Positions 8,201-13,998 of a DNA stretch of 15,621 nucleotides are shown in pieces; within the stretch, counting starts at the first letter, position 1, and every line of letters begins with the position of its first letter. Made by a program: the position numbers and the translations under genes. The notes below the pieces were generated by a model. The model was not told the origin of the DNA and did not search any database. It worked only from the letters and a program-made list of their open reading frames with translations. Source of the DNA: Oscillibacter sp. (lineage in GTDB: Bacteria > Bacillota > Clostridia > Oscillospirales > Oscillospiraceae); contig JAHHSA010000036.1 in the NCBI GenBank assembly GCA_020025475.1, positions 1 to 15,621 on the forward strand, in the 5' to 3' direction.

Positions 8201-9256
8201 TCACCCCTCACTGGCTGGATCAATCCGGACGAGTCCGTCCCTGGTGCCTCCACCGTGGTGGAGTTTGATCTGAGTGATCCTGCCTTCCGGGGCCTGACGA
8301 AGGCTAAAATTGCCCTGGTGGACTATGCCGACAACCAATATCTCTCCGATTATTACTCTCTGGCTGGTGCCGTGGTTGTCCAGCCCCAGTCTGTGACCCT
8401 GGACCGGCAGCAGCTGCAAATGCACATCGGCAATACCACCACTCTAAGTGCGAACGTTCTGCCCTCGAACGCTTCCAACCGTTCCGTGACCTGGGAGAGC
8501 TCTGCCCCCCAGATTGTCTCGGTCGAGAACGGCAGACTGGAAGCTTTGGCCGAGGGCAGCGCGGACATCACCGCAGAGACCGCCAACGGACTCACTGCCA
8601 CCTGCAGCGTGACGGTGCTTCCGGGCCAAACTGATCCGGAGCCCATTGCGCGTAAAGTGATGGCCTCCGTGTCCGCGCCTGCGTCCGTCGCGGCAGGCAA
8701 GGACGTCCCCTTCCTGCTCCAGCTGGAGGAGATGGACCGTGTCGCCACCGTTTCCTTCACCTTTACCCGTGATGATACGCTGACCGGCGGAAGTATTCTG
8801 GGACAGAACGGCTTTACGCCTCTGGACGGCATCCATTGGAAGGGCAATACGGGCACCGTCATGCTGAGCTATCTCACGGATGGAGCAGGCGGCAGCATCT
8901 CTCGGAGGGAGCTGACCGATGTGGCCAAGCTCACCTTCCAGGCTGCTGTTGAGAGTGGCAAGGTCGGACTTACCATGACTGGTGTCCGGGTTTCCGGTTA
9001 TAACCAGCAGGGCCAAGCCGTCTATTTAGACAGTGGCATCAAGATCCCCAGCGTCCAGGTGACCGTTGGAACCCGGCAGTATGATGTCAACAGCGATGGT
9101 GTGATTGATCAGTTGGACATCACCTTCTGCCAGCTCTTCTACCGCGCTCATCAGGGGGACGCTAACTGGGCACGCGCCAGTGTCTGCGATGTGGACGGAA
9201 ACGGCATCGTGGATGTGGAGGATATGGTACAGATTCTGCTGAATTTCCAGCCCTGA
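5231..9256 (+). CDS. Secreted subtilisin-like (S8) protease, C5a-peptidase/lactocepin type, with dockerin
   Basis: A 1341-residue extracellular serine endopeptidase. Residues 1 to about 30 are a signal peptide (VLALTAALLLSSLTLTPVHA). About 45-155 are an I9-like propeptide (EPVHIVIELEEAP, LNGLSVVA). The S8 domain carries the full triad: Asp196 (AILDTGLD), His264 (DSHGTHVAG) and Ser589 (GTSMASPHMAG), with Asn360 (AAGN) at the oxyanion hole. A PA domain is inserted at about 430-540. About 650-810 resemble the Fn3-like domain of C5a peptidases, followed by an Ig-like region. Then come Big_2 (about 1047-1133), a cohesin-like domain (about 1140-1283) and a dockerin (about 1284-1340; DVNSDGVIDQLD, DVDGNGIVDVED). 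No LPXTG or SLH motif is present, so attachment would be through the dockerin. The start uses AAGAGG 6 nt upstream; the frame is open to 5159, and the ATG at 5213 has no clear ribosome site. It is divergent from the LRR/cohesin operon and likely acts with it. Substrate unknown. Confidence 0.93.
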   Translation: MKQLFLKKGGVLALTAALLLSSLTLTPVHAAEGAADSALFTPETPPITEQCHREDEPVHIVIELEEAPLLEDRSGSQTLLSTSDYLSSSQAQRREARLASARSQTKRTLRTSGLDVTVEHEYSAVLNGLSVVADYGDLEAIQALDGVKNAFVAQSYELIRPVAYEPFLSDSVPSIGGDLVGSADQTGKGSVVAILDTGLDINHEAFSGAVNMPKYNKADIARLQRENRLTVGTLSTDALYKSDKIPYAYDYADGDTNVSGGDSHGTHVAGIVGANAGGTVTGVAPDAQLMIMKVFNDEGTGATDDVLLAALDDAVKLGCDAINMSLGTPNGYSEAGTKVMRDVYQRVSDAGVSLMVAAGNAYSSSYHGSSGNDLCLTQNIDNGTVASPSTYAAALSVASVNNTTAMAPYMLVNERQIRYLDSGDSAVQQLVSLEGQFSYVDCGYGAKADYDHVSVSGKIALIQRGGMEDGQVLNFAAKEANAAAAGAIAALIYDNVEGDLVSMATTHAIPCVFISRADGLWMLEQDNQTVGISAAYLGKFRDAYSGKMSDFSSWGVTPDLKMKPEIAAPGGNIYSTLPNGLYGSMSGTSMASPHMAGAAAVMNQYISEKLDGINMTPAQRRDLANALMMSTAVCVKDENGNPASPRKQGAGLVQLDRATETGVYLVGDDGGCPLANLGESADGRFTVSFRARNLLDTPASYAVSAVVLTEDTVRGEDGRLYMAERSAVLSEDDVTVTAPSTVTVDGSGESRVQVGVQLTEQGRRTLDSKFPNGIFVEGFVQLTPAEETGVSLSLPFMGFYGDWADAPLFDASGYSDEAANVTEMWLGYFDHYTGGGYLLGKSQYGGEPVVDEDKIAIPGGRHNKHVTAVTALLRNAEDLTFSVKNSSGETVYQENKGREHKSIYDFEGFYTPMAPRGWEPFDTWGDPLPDGRYTYTVSGVIDGETQSVSFPITVDSEQPQVLSSEVDGSIWRVTVQDNHYVQSVCATLGSSPLTGWINPDESVPGASTVVEFDLSDPAFRGLTKAKIALVDYADNQYLSDYYSLAGAVVVQPQSVTLDRQQLQMHIGNTTTLSANVLPSNASNRSVTWESSAPQIVSVENGRLEALAEGSADITAETANGLTATCSVTVLPGQTDPEPIARKVMASVSAPASVAAGKDVPFLLQLEEMDRVATVSFTFTRDDTLTGGSILGQNGFTPLDGIHWKGNTGTVMLSYLTDGAGGSISRRELTDVAKLTFQAAVESGKVGLTMTGVRVSGYNQQGQAVYLDSGIKIPSVQVTVGTRQYDVNSDGVIDQLDITFCQLFYRAHQGDANWARASVCDVDGNGIVDVEDMVQILLNFQP

Positions 9257-9591
9257 TACAGCAGCAGACCCTGCACAAATTTGGCATAAATTTGGATCTC
9301 TCAGGCTCGAAGTCCAAGGAGGCGCTGCGAAAGAACTACTTGGACCTGGACATATCCCACGCGGGGCAATGGCAATGCTCCGGCGGGATATGTCCAGGAG
9401 CCAGAACAAGATGGATAGGAAAGGGGAGGGGGCACCAAACAGCATGCAATTTTCCAGCAATACGTTCACCACATAGATTTGAAAAGAGCCGCCTCTTCCG
9501 GAGAAGCAGTCTGCCTGCCGCTCCAAACGAATCCAAAGCAATCCTGGCGTTTTGACGCCGATGGAAAAGTACCGGCAGTACCTCGCTGCGT
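9257..9591. other. Non-coding gap after the protease gene
   Basis: I see no convincing gene between the protease stop and the selenium operon terminator. Open frames occur on both strands (minus 9646-9026, plus 9292-9555), but the minus one runs antisense into the protease and begins inside a terminator hairpin, and neither resembles a known protein. The stretch holds the large inverted repeat at 9345-9398 and a small hairpin GGCGT-TTTG-ACGCC (9546-9559). It could be the remains of a mobile element or carry a small RNA. Confidence 0.5.
9345..9398. repeat. 14-bp perfect inverted repeat with nested inner stem
   Basis: CCTGGACATATCCC (9345-9358) is the exact reverse complement of GGGATATGTCCAGG (9385-9398). 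The 26-nt loop can form a further stem of about 7 bp (CGGGGCA with TGCTCCG, one G-U pair). No U-run follows on either strand, so it is not a standard terminator. It lies 88 nt after the protease stop. It may be a small structured RNA, a 3' stabilising hairpin for the protease mRNA, or a mobile-element remnant. Confidence 0.6.
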
Positions 9592-9623
9592 AAAAAGCGG
9601 CCAGCAGCCGAAGCTGCTGACCG
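9592..9623 (-). terminator. Intrinsic terminator of the YedE-TusA-DUF3343 operon
   Basis: On the minus strand CGGTCAGCAGC and GCTGCTGGCCG form an 11-bp stem with one G-U pair, closed by a UUCG tetraloop and followed by CTTTTTA. It lies about 100 nt past the last gene of the leftward operon (stop at 9727). On the plus strand the hairpin is followed by GAGAAAATTTTT, so it may also stop read-through from the protease side. Confidence 0.8.
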
Positions 9624-9726
9624 AGAAAATTTTTATATGATTTCATTGTCCGCTTGGCGGAATGTGGTTCAGTGGAAAATCATCAAAGCTCTGGGAATTT
9701 TTGTTCGCATATTGCAGGAGGACCGA

Positions 9727-9963
9727 TCAGCCACCGCGGAAAAGAGGAGAATAGGCTCCGTCTGTTTCCAGATAGAGCGCGTCCAAATCCTCCGCACCGT
9801 GGGCGCTGTCCGGCGTCTCTGCTGTGAAGCGGATACAGACGCCGCAGGAGGCGCTGAGACTCCGGGGAACCGGCATCATCTGGGCGGTGATCCCCTGCTT
9901 TTTCAGGGCTCTTTGCAAGGAAAGCGCGCCAAAATGGGTGTGAAAGGTGGCAAGGTAGTTCAT
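9727..9963 (-). CDS. DUF3343 family protein, putative Se/S carrier-like
   Basis: A 78-residue cytoplasmic protein. The N-terminus NYLATFHTHFGALSLQRALK and the following MPVPRSLSASCGVCIRF fit the DUF3343 family, which is short and has a conserved P-R-x-[IL]-S-x-S-C-G stretch. Here Cys40 and Cys43 form a CGVC pair that could carry a persulfide or selenide or bind metal. Its ATG lies 1 nt after the TusA-like stop (TGA-G-ATG), so translation is probably coupled; a weak ribosome site (GAGGGAAAAG) lies in the end of that gene. It is the last gene of the YedE-TusA-DUF3343 operon, and terminator hairpin 9592-9623 follows. The context suggests it receives or passes on sulfur or selenium. That function is family-level inference and has not been settled for these proteins. 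Confidence 0.82.
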   Translation of the reverse strand: MNYLATFHTHFGALSLQRALKKQGITAQMMPVPRSLSASCGVCIRFTAETPDSAHGAEDLDALYLETDGAYSPLFRGG

Positions 9964-9964
9964 C

Positions 9965-10177
9965 TCACTTTTCCCTCTTCAGCAGAAGCTGAAAGTCCTC
10001 TCCAATGGGGGTCACCTCAATGACCAGACCGCTGTTTTCGGCAAAACGGGTGATGTTTTCCACAGCAATGTGATTGTCCACCATGACCTGAACCGGGTCT
10101 TGTGTCAGTTCAACCGCCTTTTTAGTCAGGATCACTGGCTCTGGGCAGGAGCGGCCTCGTGCATCTACAGTTGTCAT
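9965..10177 (-). CDS. TusA/YedF-like small sulfurtransferase
   Basis: A 70-residue protein of the TusA/SirA/YedF fold. The N-terminal signature DARGRSCPEPVILTKKA contains the family Cys-Pro motif, with Cys11 as the expected persulfide- or selenopersulfide-carrying residue. The length (70 against about 75-80) is normal for a single-domain member. The start is set by AGGAGG 8 nt upstream, in the 15-nt gap after the YedE-like gene. TusA proteins relay sulfur from cysteine desulfurases to acceptors. In anaerobic Firmicutes a paralogue next to YedE is associated with selenium metabolism, and the cysteine-desulfurase-like gene opposite fits a donor. Whether it carries Se or S here is inferred from context. 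It lacks the extra C-terminal domain seen in longer YedF-like proteins. Confidence 0.9.
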   Translation of the reverse strand: MTTVDARGRSCPEPVILTKKAVELTQDPVQVMVDNHIAVENITRFAENSGLVIEVTPIGEDFQLLLKREK

Positions 10178-10192
10178 ATCAGATACCTCCTG

Positions 10193-11266
10193 TTAATCAG
10201 TTTTACGTGTGTTGCAAAGAGCAATGGCTGCGGTGACCACCAATCCGGCGACAACAGCAATTTTGCCAGCGCCCGTAGGACCTGCACCGGAGGACGCGAG
10301 CCCGAAGTTGTGGCACACAGCGGCGCCAACTGCGGAGCCCATAACCGTGACGGCGCTGTCACCGCTGCCACTGCCGGCCAGAATTAACTGACGGAGCGGG
10401 CAGCCGCCCAGAAGCACACTGCCAAAGCCCACCAGAACCATACCCAAGGCGTTCCAGAGACCGTCTGTGTGGGCGATGGGCTGGGCGGCCTCAGCACTGA
10501 TTACAAAGCCGAGATGGAAGTTTCCGGTGAGGAGATTTCCCACCAATGCCGCAGCCAGAACGCACAGGAACCCAATCAGCAGATAGTTGTCATGGAACAG
10601 TACAGCATCCCGGATACCGCCCACCATGCAAAGGCGGGTGCGCTGAGCCAGAATGCCCACCAGCAACCCGGCTCCCAGAGACAGCAGAATAGGGGCGCGC
10701 ATGGAGCCGGGGCCTTTTTCGCTGAACAGCAGGACTCCGGGGAAGACTACAAGCATGATCAGCAGCGCAAGCTGTACGCCGGAGAAGAGGAGGCCTTCCA
10801 GCTTGTTCTGGCGATAAGCGCGCTTGAGAGTAAAGCCCCGGTTCAGGAAGAAAATGCCCACCAGAATGCCGATGGTGAAACCTGCGAGGCCAACGACGGC
10901 GTTCAGATCGCCGCCTGCGATGCGCAAGACCATGCGAAGGGGGCAGCCCAAAAACATGAGAGCGCCTACCATCACAAAAAAGCCTAGTATAAAACGGGTA
11001 AAGGGGGAGGAGCCGCCGGTTGCGGAGAACTCCTTTCCTGCGAGGGATGCGATCAGGGCGCCCAGCACCAGACCGATGACCTCGGGCCGGACATACTGGA
11101 CGGCTTCTGCCCGGTGCATGCCCAAGGCACCCACGGTGTCACGGATGAAGCAGGCAATGCAGAACCCCATATTTTTTGGATTTCCCTGCAGGACCAGCAG
11201 TACAGACACTGTGCCTACCGCCAGACCGGTCAGGATCATCCAAAGCAGCTTTCGATGACCGTTCAT
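10193..11266 (-). CDS. yedE: YeeE/YedE-family membrane protein, putative selenium (Se/S) transporter
   Basis: A 357-residue integral membrane protein with about 9-10 hydrophobic segments arranged as two similar halves. Each half has a Cys motif typical of YeeE/YedE proteins: GFCIACFIRD and GCPLRMV in the first, RTRLCMVGGIRD and GGCPLRQLILAG in the second. YeeE-type proteins import thiosulfate through conserved cysteines. The subgroup next to TusA-like and DUF3343 genes is annotated as selenium-metabolism YedE/FdhT. The substrate is therefore probably a reduced Se or S anion, inferred from context. The start at 11266 has AAGGAG 11 nt upstream, a slightly long spacing. It is the first gene of the leftward operon, divergent from the aminotransferase/LysR pair, with a TATAAT (11409-11404) in the intergenic region. 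Confidence 0.88.
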   Translation of the reverse strand: MNGHRKLLWMILTGLAVGTVSVLLVLQGNPKNMGFCIACFIRDTVGALGMHRAEAVQYVRPEVIGLVLGALIASLAGKEFSATGGSSPFTRFILGFFVMVGALMFLGCPLRMVLRIAGGDLNAVVGLAGFTIGILVGIFFLNRGFTLKRAYRQNKLEGLLFSGVQLALLIMLVVFPGVLLFSEKGPGSMRAPILLSLGAGLLVGILAQRTRLCMVGGIRDAVLFHDNYLLIGFLCVLAAALVGNLLTGNFHLGFVISAEAAQPIAHTDGLWNALGMVLVGFGSVLLGGCPLRQLILAGSGSGDSAVTVMGSAVGAAVCHNFGLASSGAGPTGAGKIAVVAGLVVTAAIALCNTRKTD

Positions 11267-11359
11267 TGATTTTCCAACTCCTTACAAATAATGTGGATTT
11301 TATCCAATGCAAGTTTATCGGAAAATCCTCCTGTTGTGAAATATGTTTTTTCAATCCGT

Positions 11360-11377
11360 TTTGATAAACCCATCAAA
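11360..11377. promoter_or_regulatory. Candidate LysR operator, TTTGAT-N6-ATCAAA
   Basis: This perfect 6-bp inverted repeat contains a T-N11-A core, the standard LysR-type box. Its centre is about 58 nt upstream of the predicted rightward start, the usual LysR activation position. The LysR gene is second in that rightward operon, so autoregulation and control of both divergent units are plausible. A related GTTTATC half-site lies near 11311. Confidence 0.45.
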
Positions 11378-11403
11378 TTTCCCAATAAAGGTAGAGGCTT
11401 CCA

Positions 11404-11409
11404 ATTATA
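11404..11409 (-). promoter_or_regulatory. Consensus -10 (TATAAT) toward yedE
   Basis: On the minus strand CATATAATTGG supplies a perfect TATAAT. The -35 at 17-nt spacing (TGTTTA) is poor, consistent with a promoter needing an activator. The start would be near 11397, about 130 nt upstream of the yedE ATG. Confidence 0.38.
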
Positions 11410-11411
11410 TG

Positions 11412-11420
11412 TGCTACAAT
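11412..11420 (+). promoter_or_regulatory. Extended -10 promoter toward the aminotransferase/LysR operon
   Basis: TGCTACAAT is an extended -10 (TG-N-TACAAT). There is no good -35, which fits activator dependence. The predicted start near 11427 leaves a 40-nt leader. It faces away from the leftward TATAAT only a few bases off, so the two promoters overlap. Confidence 0.42.
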
Positions 11421-11466
11421 AACCAATAAACAGCCATAAACGAGGAAATTCAGCAGGAGGAAAAAG

Positions 11467-12618
11467 TTGGAAAAGATTTATTTCGACAATGGGAGCAGTT
11501 CCTTCCCGAAAGCACCTGGCGTTGGCGATGCCATGCGGGATATGATTGAGAATCACTGCTGTAATATCAATCGCGGGGCCTATGAGCAGGCCTACGCGCT
11601 GGAAGAACTTGTGCTGGATACCCGAGAGCAGCTCTGCCGCCTCTTTTCCTTTGCAAAATCCAGAAATGTGGTCTTTACCCCTGGAATCACCTATTCCTTG
11701 AACATCCTTTTGAAGGGGCTGCTCAAGGCAGGAGACCATGTGATCATCAGCTCTATGGAACACAATGCGGTCATGCGTCCGCTGACTCAGCTGGCGGCCC
11801 GGGGGATCTCGTACGATGCTGCACAGGCTGATGACGAGGGGAATCTGGATCCGCAGCGGGTGGAGGATCTGATTCGTCCCAACACCAGAGCCGTATGCAT
11901 GCTCCATGGCTCCAACGTCTGTGGTACGCTGCTGCCCATCCGGGAGGTGGGGGAGATTTGTGCCCGAAATCATCTTTTTTTTGTGGTGGACAGCGCCCAG
12001 ACCGCCGGTGTTTTTCCGATTGATATGGAGGAGCTGCACATTGACGCACTCTGCTTTGCCGGACATAAGGGGCTGCGTGGCCCGCAGGGAATTGGCGGTT
12101 TTCTGATTCGGGATGCACTGGTCGATCAGCTGGATCCTTTGATCGGCGGCGGTACCGGCAGCCGCAGCGACAGTTTGGAGATTCCAGAGCTGATGCCGGA
12201 CCGCTTCGAACCGGGAACCATGAATCTGCCGGGGATCGTAGGTCTTCATGCGGCGCTGCAAGCTCTGCAGAACTATGGCATTGACAATATTCGGCAACAG
12301 GAACTGACCATCACAGAGGCCTTTTTGCGGGGCGCTATGGAACTTCCTCATACCCGCATTGTTGGCAGAACGGACTTGAATGCGCGTGCGGCTATCGTCT
12401 CTTTGGACTTTTTGGAACGGGACAATGCCGAAATTGCTTTCCGGCTGGAAAACGAATACGGGGTCATGACGCGCTGCGGTCTTCACTGTGCCCCCAAAGC
12501 ACACCAGACGCTGGGGACTTTTCCGCAGGGCACTGTTCGCTTTTCCTTCAGCCACCACAATACGATGCAGGAAGTGGATGCCTGCATGGATGCTTTGCAT
12601 CGGATATTGGGGCAATGA
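11467..12618 (+). CDS. Class V aminotransferase-fold PLP enzyme, cysteine desulfurase/selenocysteine lyase-like
   Basis: A 383-residue fold-type I PLP enzyme of the NifS-like group (TIGR01977, EF2568 type). It starts with KIYFDNGSSSFPKAP, the typical N-terminus. Asp175 in VDSAQTAG should bind the pyridine nitrogen and Lys201 in AGHKGLRGPQG should form the Schiff base. Cys341 in TRCGLHCAPKAH is the expected catalytic cysteine in the C-terminal lobe. The start is a TTG at 11467: AGGAGG lies 6 nt upstream and the first ATG is far inside the conserved domain. The LysR gene follows 11 nt after the stop. Relatives in Enterococcus faecalis lie in the selenium-dependent molybdenum hydroxylase cluster, and the divergent YedE/TusA genes fit a sulfur or selenium donor role. 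The preferred substrate, cysteine or selenocysteine, cannot be told from sequence. Confidence 0.88.
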   Translation: MEKIYFDNGSSSFPKAPGVGDAMRDMIENHCCNINRGAYEQAYALEELVLDTREQLCRLFSFAKSRNVVFTPGITYSLNILLKGLLKAGDHVIISSMEHNAVMRPLTQLAARGISYDAAQADDEGNLDPQRVEDLIRPNTRAVCMLHGSNVCGTLLPIREVGEICARNHLFFVVDSAQTAGVFPIDMEELHIDALCFAGHKGLRGPQGIGGFLIRDALVDQLDPLIGGGTGSRSDSLEIPELMPDRFEPGTMNLPGIVGLHAALQALQNYGIDNIRQQELTITEAFLRGAMELPHTRIVGRTDLNARAAIVSLDFLERDNAEIAFRLENEYGVMTRCGLHCAPKAHQTLGTFPQGTVRFSFSHHNTMQEVDACMDALHRILGQ

Positions 12619-12629
12619 GGGGAGACGCT

Positions 12630-13550
12630 ATGAATTTCAAGCAGCTGGAGGTATTTGTCAGCGTTGTGAAGAACCACAGCTTTTCCAGAGCGGCGGAGGA
12701 GACTTTTCTGTCTCAGCCCACGGTCAGCAGCTACATTCAGGCGCTGGAAAACGAGTGCGGTACACGGCTTTTGATCCGATCCACCAAGGAGGTCTATCCC
12801 ACGCGGGCGGGAACCGAATTTTTCCGATACGCCAGAGCACTGCTGCAAATGCAGGAAAATGCACGCCTCTCCGTAAAGAACTGCGTGATCAATATTTGCG
12901 GAACACTGGAGATCGCGGCCTCAACAGTGCCCGCACAGTACGTACTGCCCGCCGTCCTTGCCCGAATGGCGGCACGTTATCCCGACCTGTTGTATTCTTT
13001 GCGGGAATATGACAGCGCTGAGGTGGTTCGCCGCGTCGTGGGAATGGAGGCTGAGATCGGTTTGGTGGGCACCTGTGCTGATGACTCTCACTGCACCTAC
13101 GAACCCTTGCTTCACGACCAACTGGTCGTCATCACGCCCAACTGCGAGAAGTTTCGGAATTTCATAGGAAATCCACTGGAGCTTTTGAAAGAAGAGCCGT
13201 TTCTCAGCAGAGAGCAGGGATCCGGAACCAGACGGGAATTGGAAAGCGCGTTGGAGAGGGGGGGACTTTCCGTGTCCTGTTTGCGGACGCGGGCCCAGAT
13301 GGATGGAACGGAGATCATCAAACGGTCTGTTGCCAAAGGTATGGGCATCTCTGTGGTGTCGAAACTTGCTGCGGAGGATGACGTTCAGGCCGGTCGTTTG
13401 CTGATGTTTCCGCTGGAAGCATTCTTTGATCGGCAGTTTTATTTTGTTTACAGAAAAAACTGGCCCCTATCTCCTGCGGCAGAGGCATTCATGGAAACTG
13501 CCAGAAAGATGCTGGGAGATCTGTCGGTTTGTGGGGACAATGGAGGTTGA
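12630..13550 (+). CDS. LysR-family regulator, selenium-metabolism-associated type
   Basis: A 306-residue LysR-type regulator. Residues 1-60 are the winged helix-turn-helix (FKQLEVFVSVVKNHSFSRAA, SQPTVSSYIQALE, GTRLL). A linker helix and a two-lobed effector-binding domain (about 90-300) follow, with GLVGTCAD, LVVITPN and GMGISVVS segments. The start at 12630 is preferred over the ATG at 12615, which overlaps the aminotransferase stop, because AGGGGAG ends 5 nt before 12630. It is co-transcribed with the aminotransferase and divergent from yedE. LysR proteins with this neighbourhood form a named subfamily linked to selenium metabolism. It probably controls the intergenic promoters through the T-N11-A dyad at 11360-11377; the effector is unknown. 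Confidence 0.9.
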   Translation: MNFKQLEVFVSVVKNHSFSRAAEETFLSQPTVSSYIQALENECGTRLLIRSTKEVYPTRAGTEFFRYARALLQMQENARLSVKNCVINICGTLEIAASTVPAQYVLPAVLARMAARYPDLLYSLREYDSAEVVRRVVGMEAEIGLVGTCADDSHCTYEPLLHDQLVVITPNCEKFRNFIGNPLELLKEEPFLSREQGSGTRRELESALERGGLSVSCLRTRAQMDGTEIIKRSVAKGMGISVVSKLAAEDDVQAGRLLMFPLEAFFDRQFYFVYRKNWPLSPAAEAFMETARKMLGDLSVCGDNGG

Positions 13551-13604
13551 GCTTGCTCTGCATGCACTCCTTGCTTTTCTGGATTTACAGCTTCATATAT
13601 GCAG

Positions 13605-13640
13605 GAACCCCGGCTTGCGCTTGATGCGCAGCCGGGGTTC
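13605..13640 (+). terminator. Strong hairpin 55 nt after the LysR stop
   Basis: GAACCCCGGCT and AGCCGGGGTTC form an 11-bp stem, extended past a bulged T by GCGC/GCGC around a TTGAT loop. No U-tract follows, so it is not a standard intrinsic terminator, though its place just after the rightward operon suggests 3'-end formation or mRNA stabilisation. Confidence 0.5.
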
Positions 13641-13650
13641 TCGACACTCT

Positions 13651-13677
13651 GCAGCCCGGCGGAAAACGTCGGGCTGC
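13651..13677 (+). terminator. Second hairpin in tandem after LysR
   Basis: GCAGCCCG (13651-13658) pairs with CGGGCTGC (13670-13677), with further CG pairs toward an AAAA loop. It follows the first hairpin by 10 nt and also lacks a U-tract. The pair may act together as a bidirectional barrier between convergent units. Confidence 0.45.
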
Positions 13678-13732
13678 TCCCATCCTGACCATAGATTTGA
13701 CCATAGTATGTTCCTCTTTTACAGAGCATTTT

Positions 13733-13828
13733 TTAGCCCACGACCTCGCCATCAAAGTCGGAGGAATGTGCGTCAGCCCAGGCATGCTCAAAAGCTGCCC
13801 AGTCACGCTGTTCCAGCTTCTTGGTCAC
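13733..13828 (-). CDS. Doubtful small ORF, 31 codons
   Basis: A GTG-started frame (13828 to TAA at 13733) encodes a peptide including KKLEQRDWAAFEHAW and ending DFDGEVVG. The composition is protein-like (acidic, helical, two Trp). An in-frame TGA lies two codons before the GTG, and the GAGGA next to the start is too close to be a good ribosome site. It may therefore be a real micro-ORF or the tail of a decayed gene. I do not recognise the sequence. Confidence 0.22.
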   Translation of the reverse strand: MTKKLEQRDWAAFEHAWADAHSSDFDGEVVG

Positions 13829-13998
13829 TCCTCAATCTTCTACTCTTGATTGTTGGATTGTGTGGAAGTGAAAGAGGGAGAACGGCTGCATACTGCAAAT
13901 ACCGTACAGCAGGTTCCAGGTCAGGACGGTGATCCCACGGGATTAGCGCCACCTCTGCGCTGTGAGGGGAGCACAGGGAGGCGGAGCAAACAAAGCGG

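Larger units (their letters stand above)
13551..13998. other. Mostly non-coding gap between LysR and EamA-transporter genes
   Basis: It contains two strong hairpins (13605-13640, 13651-13677), a duplicated TGACCATAG (13685-13693 and 13698-13706) and a doubtful 31-codon minus-strand ORF (13733-13828). Smaller hairpins, e.g. CTGTG-N7-CACAG, lie between that ORF and the transporter stop. I see no recognisable gene here. Confidence 0.5.

Noticed and set aside
9026..9646. 206-codon minus-strand frame after the protease
   Set aside because: It overlaps the protease dockerin antisense, begins within the terminator hairpin region and has no ribosome site or family resemblance.
10469..10987. 172-codon plus-strand frame within yedE
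   Set aside because: Gln/His/Ala-rich antisense shadow of a clear membrane protein with conserved Cys motifs.
11263..12615. 450-codon minus-strand frame opposite the aminotransferase
   Set aside because: The plus strand has the PLP lysine, the catalytic Cys and a ribosome site; the minus translation has no recognisable feature.
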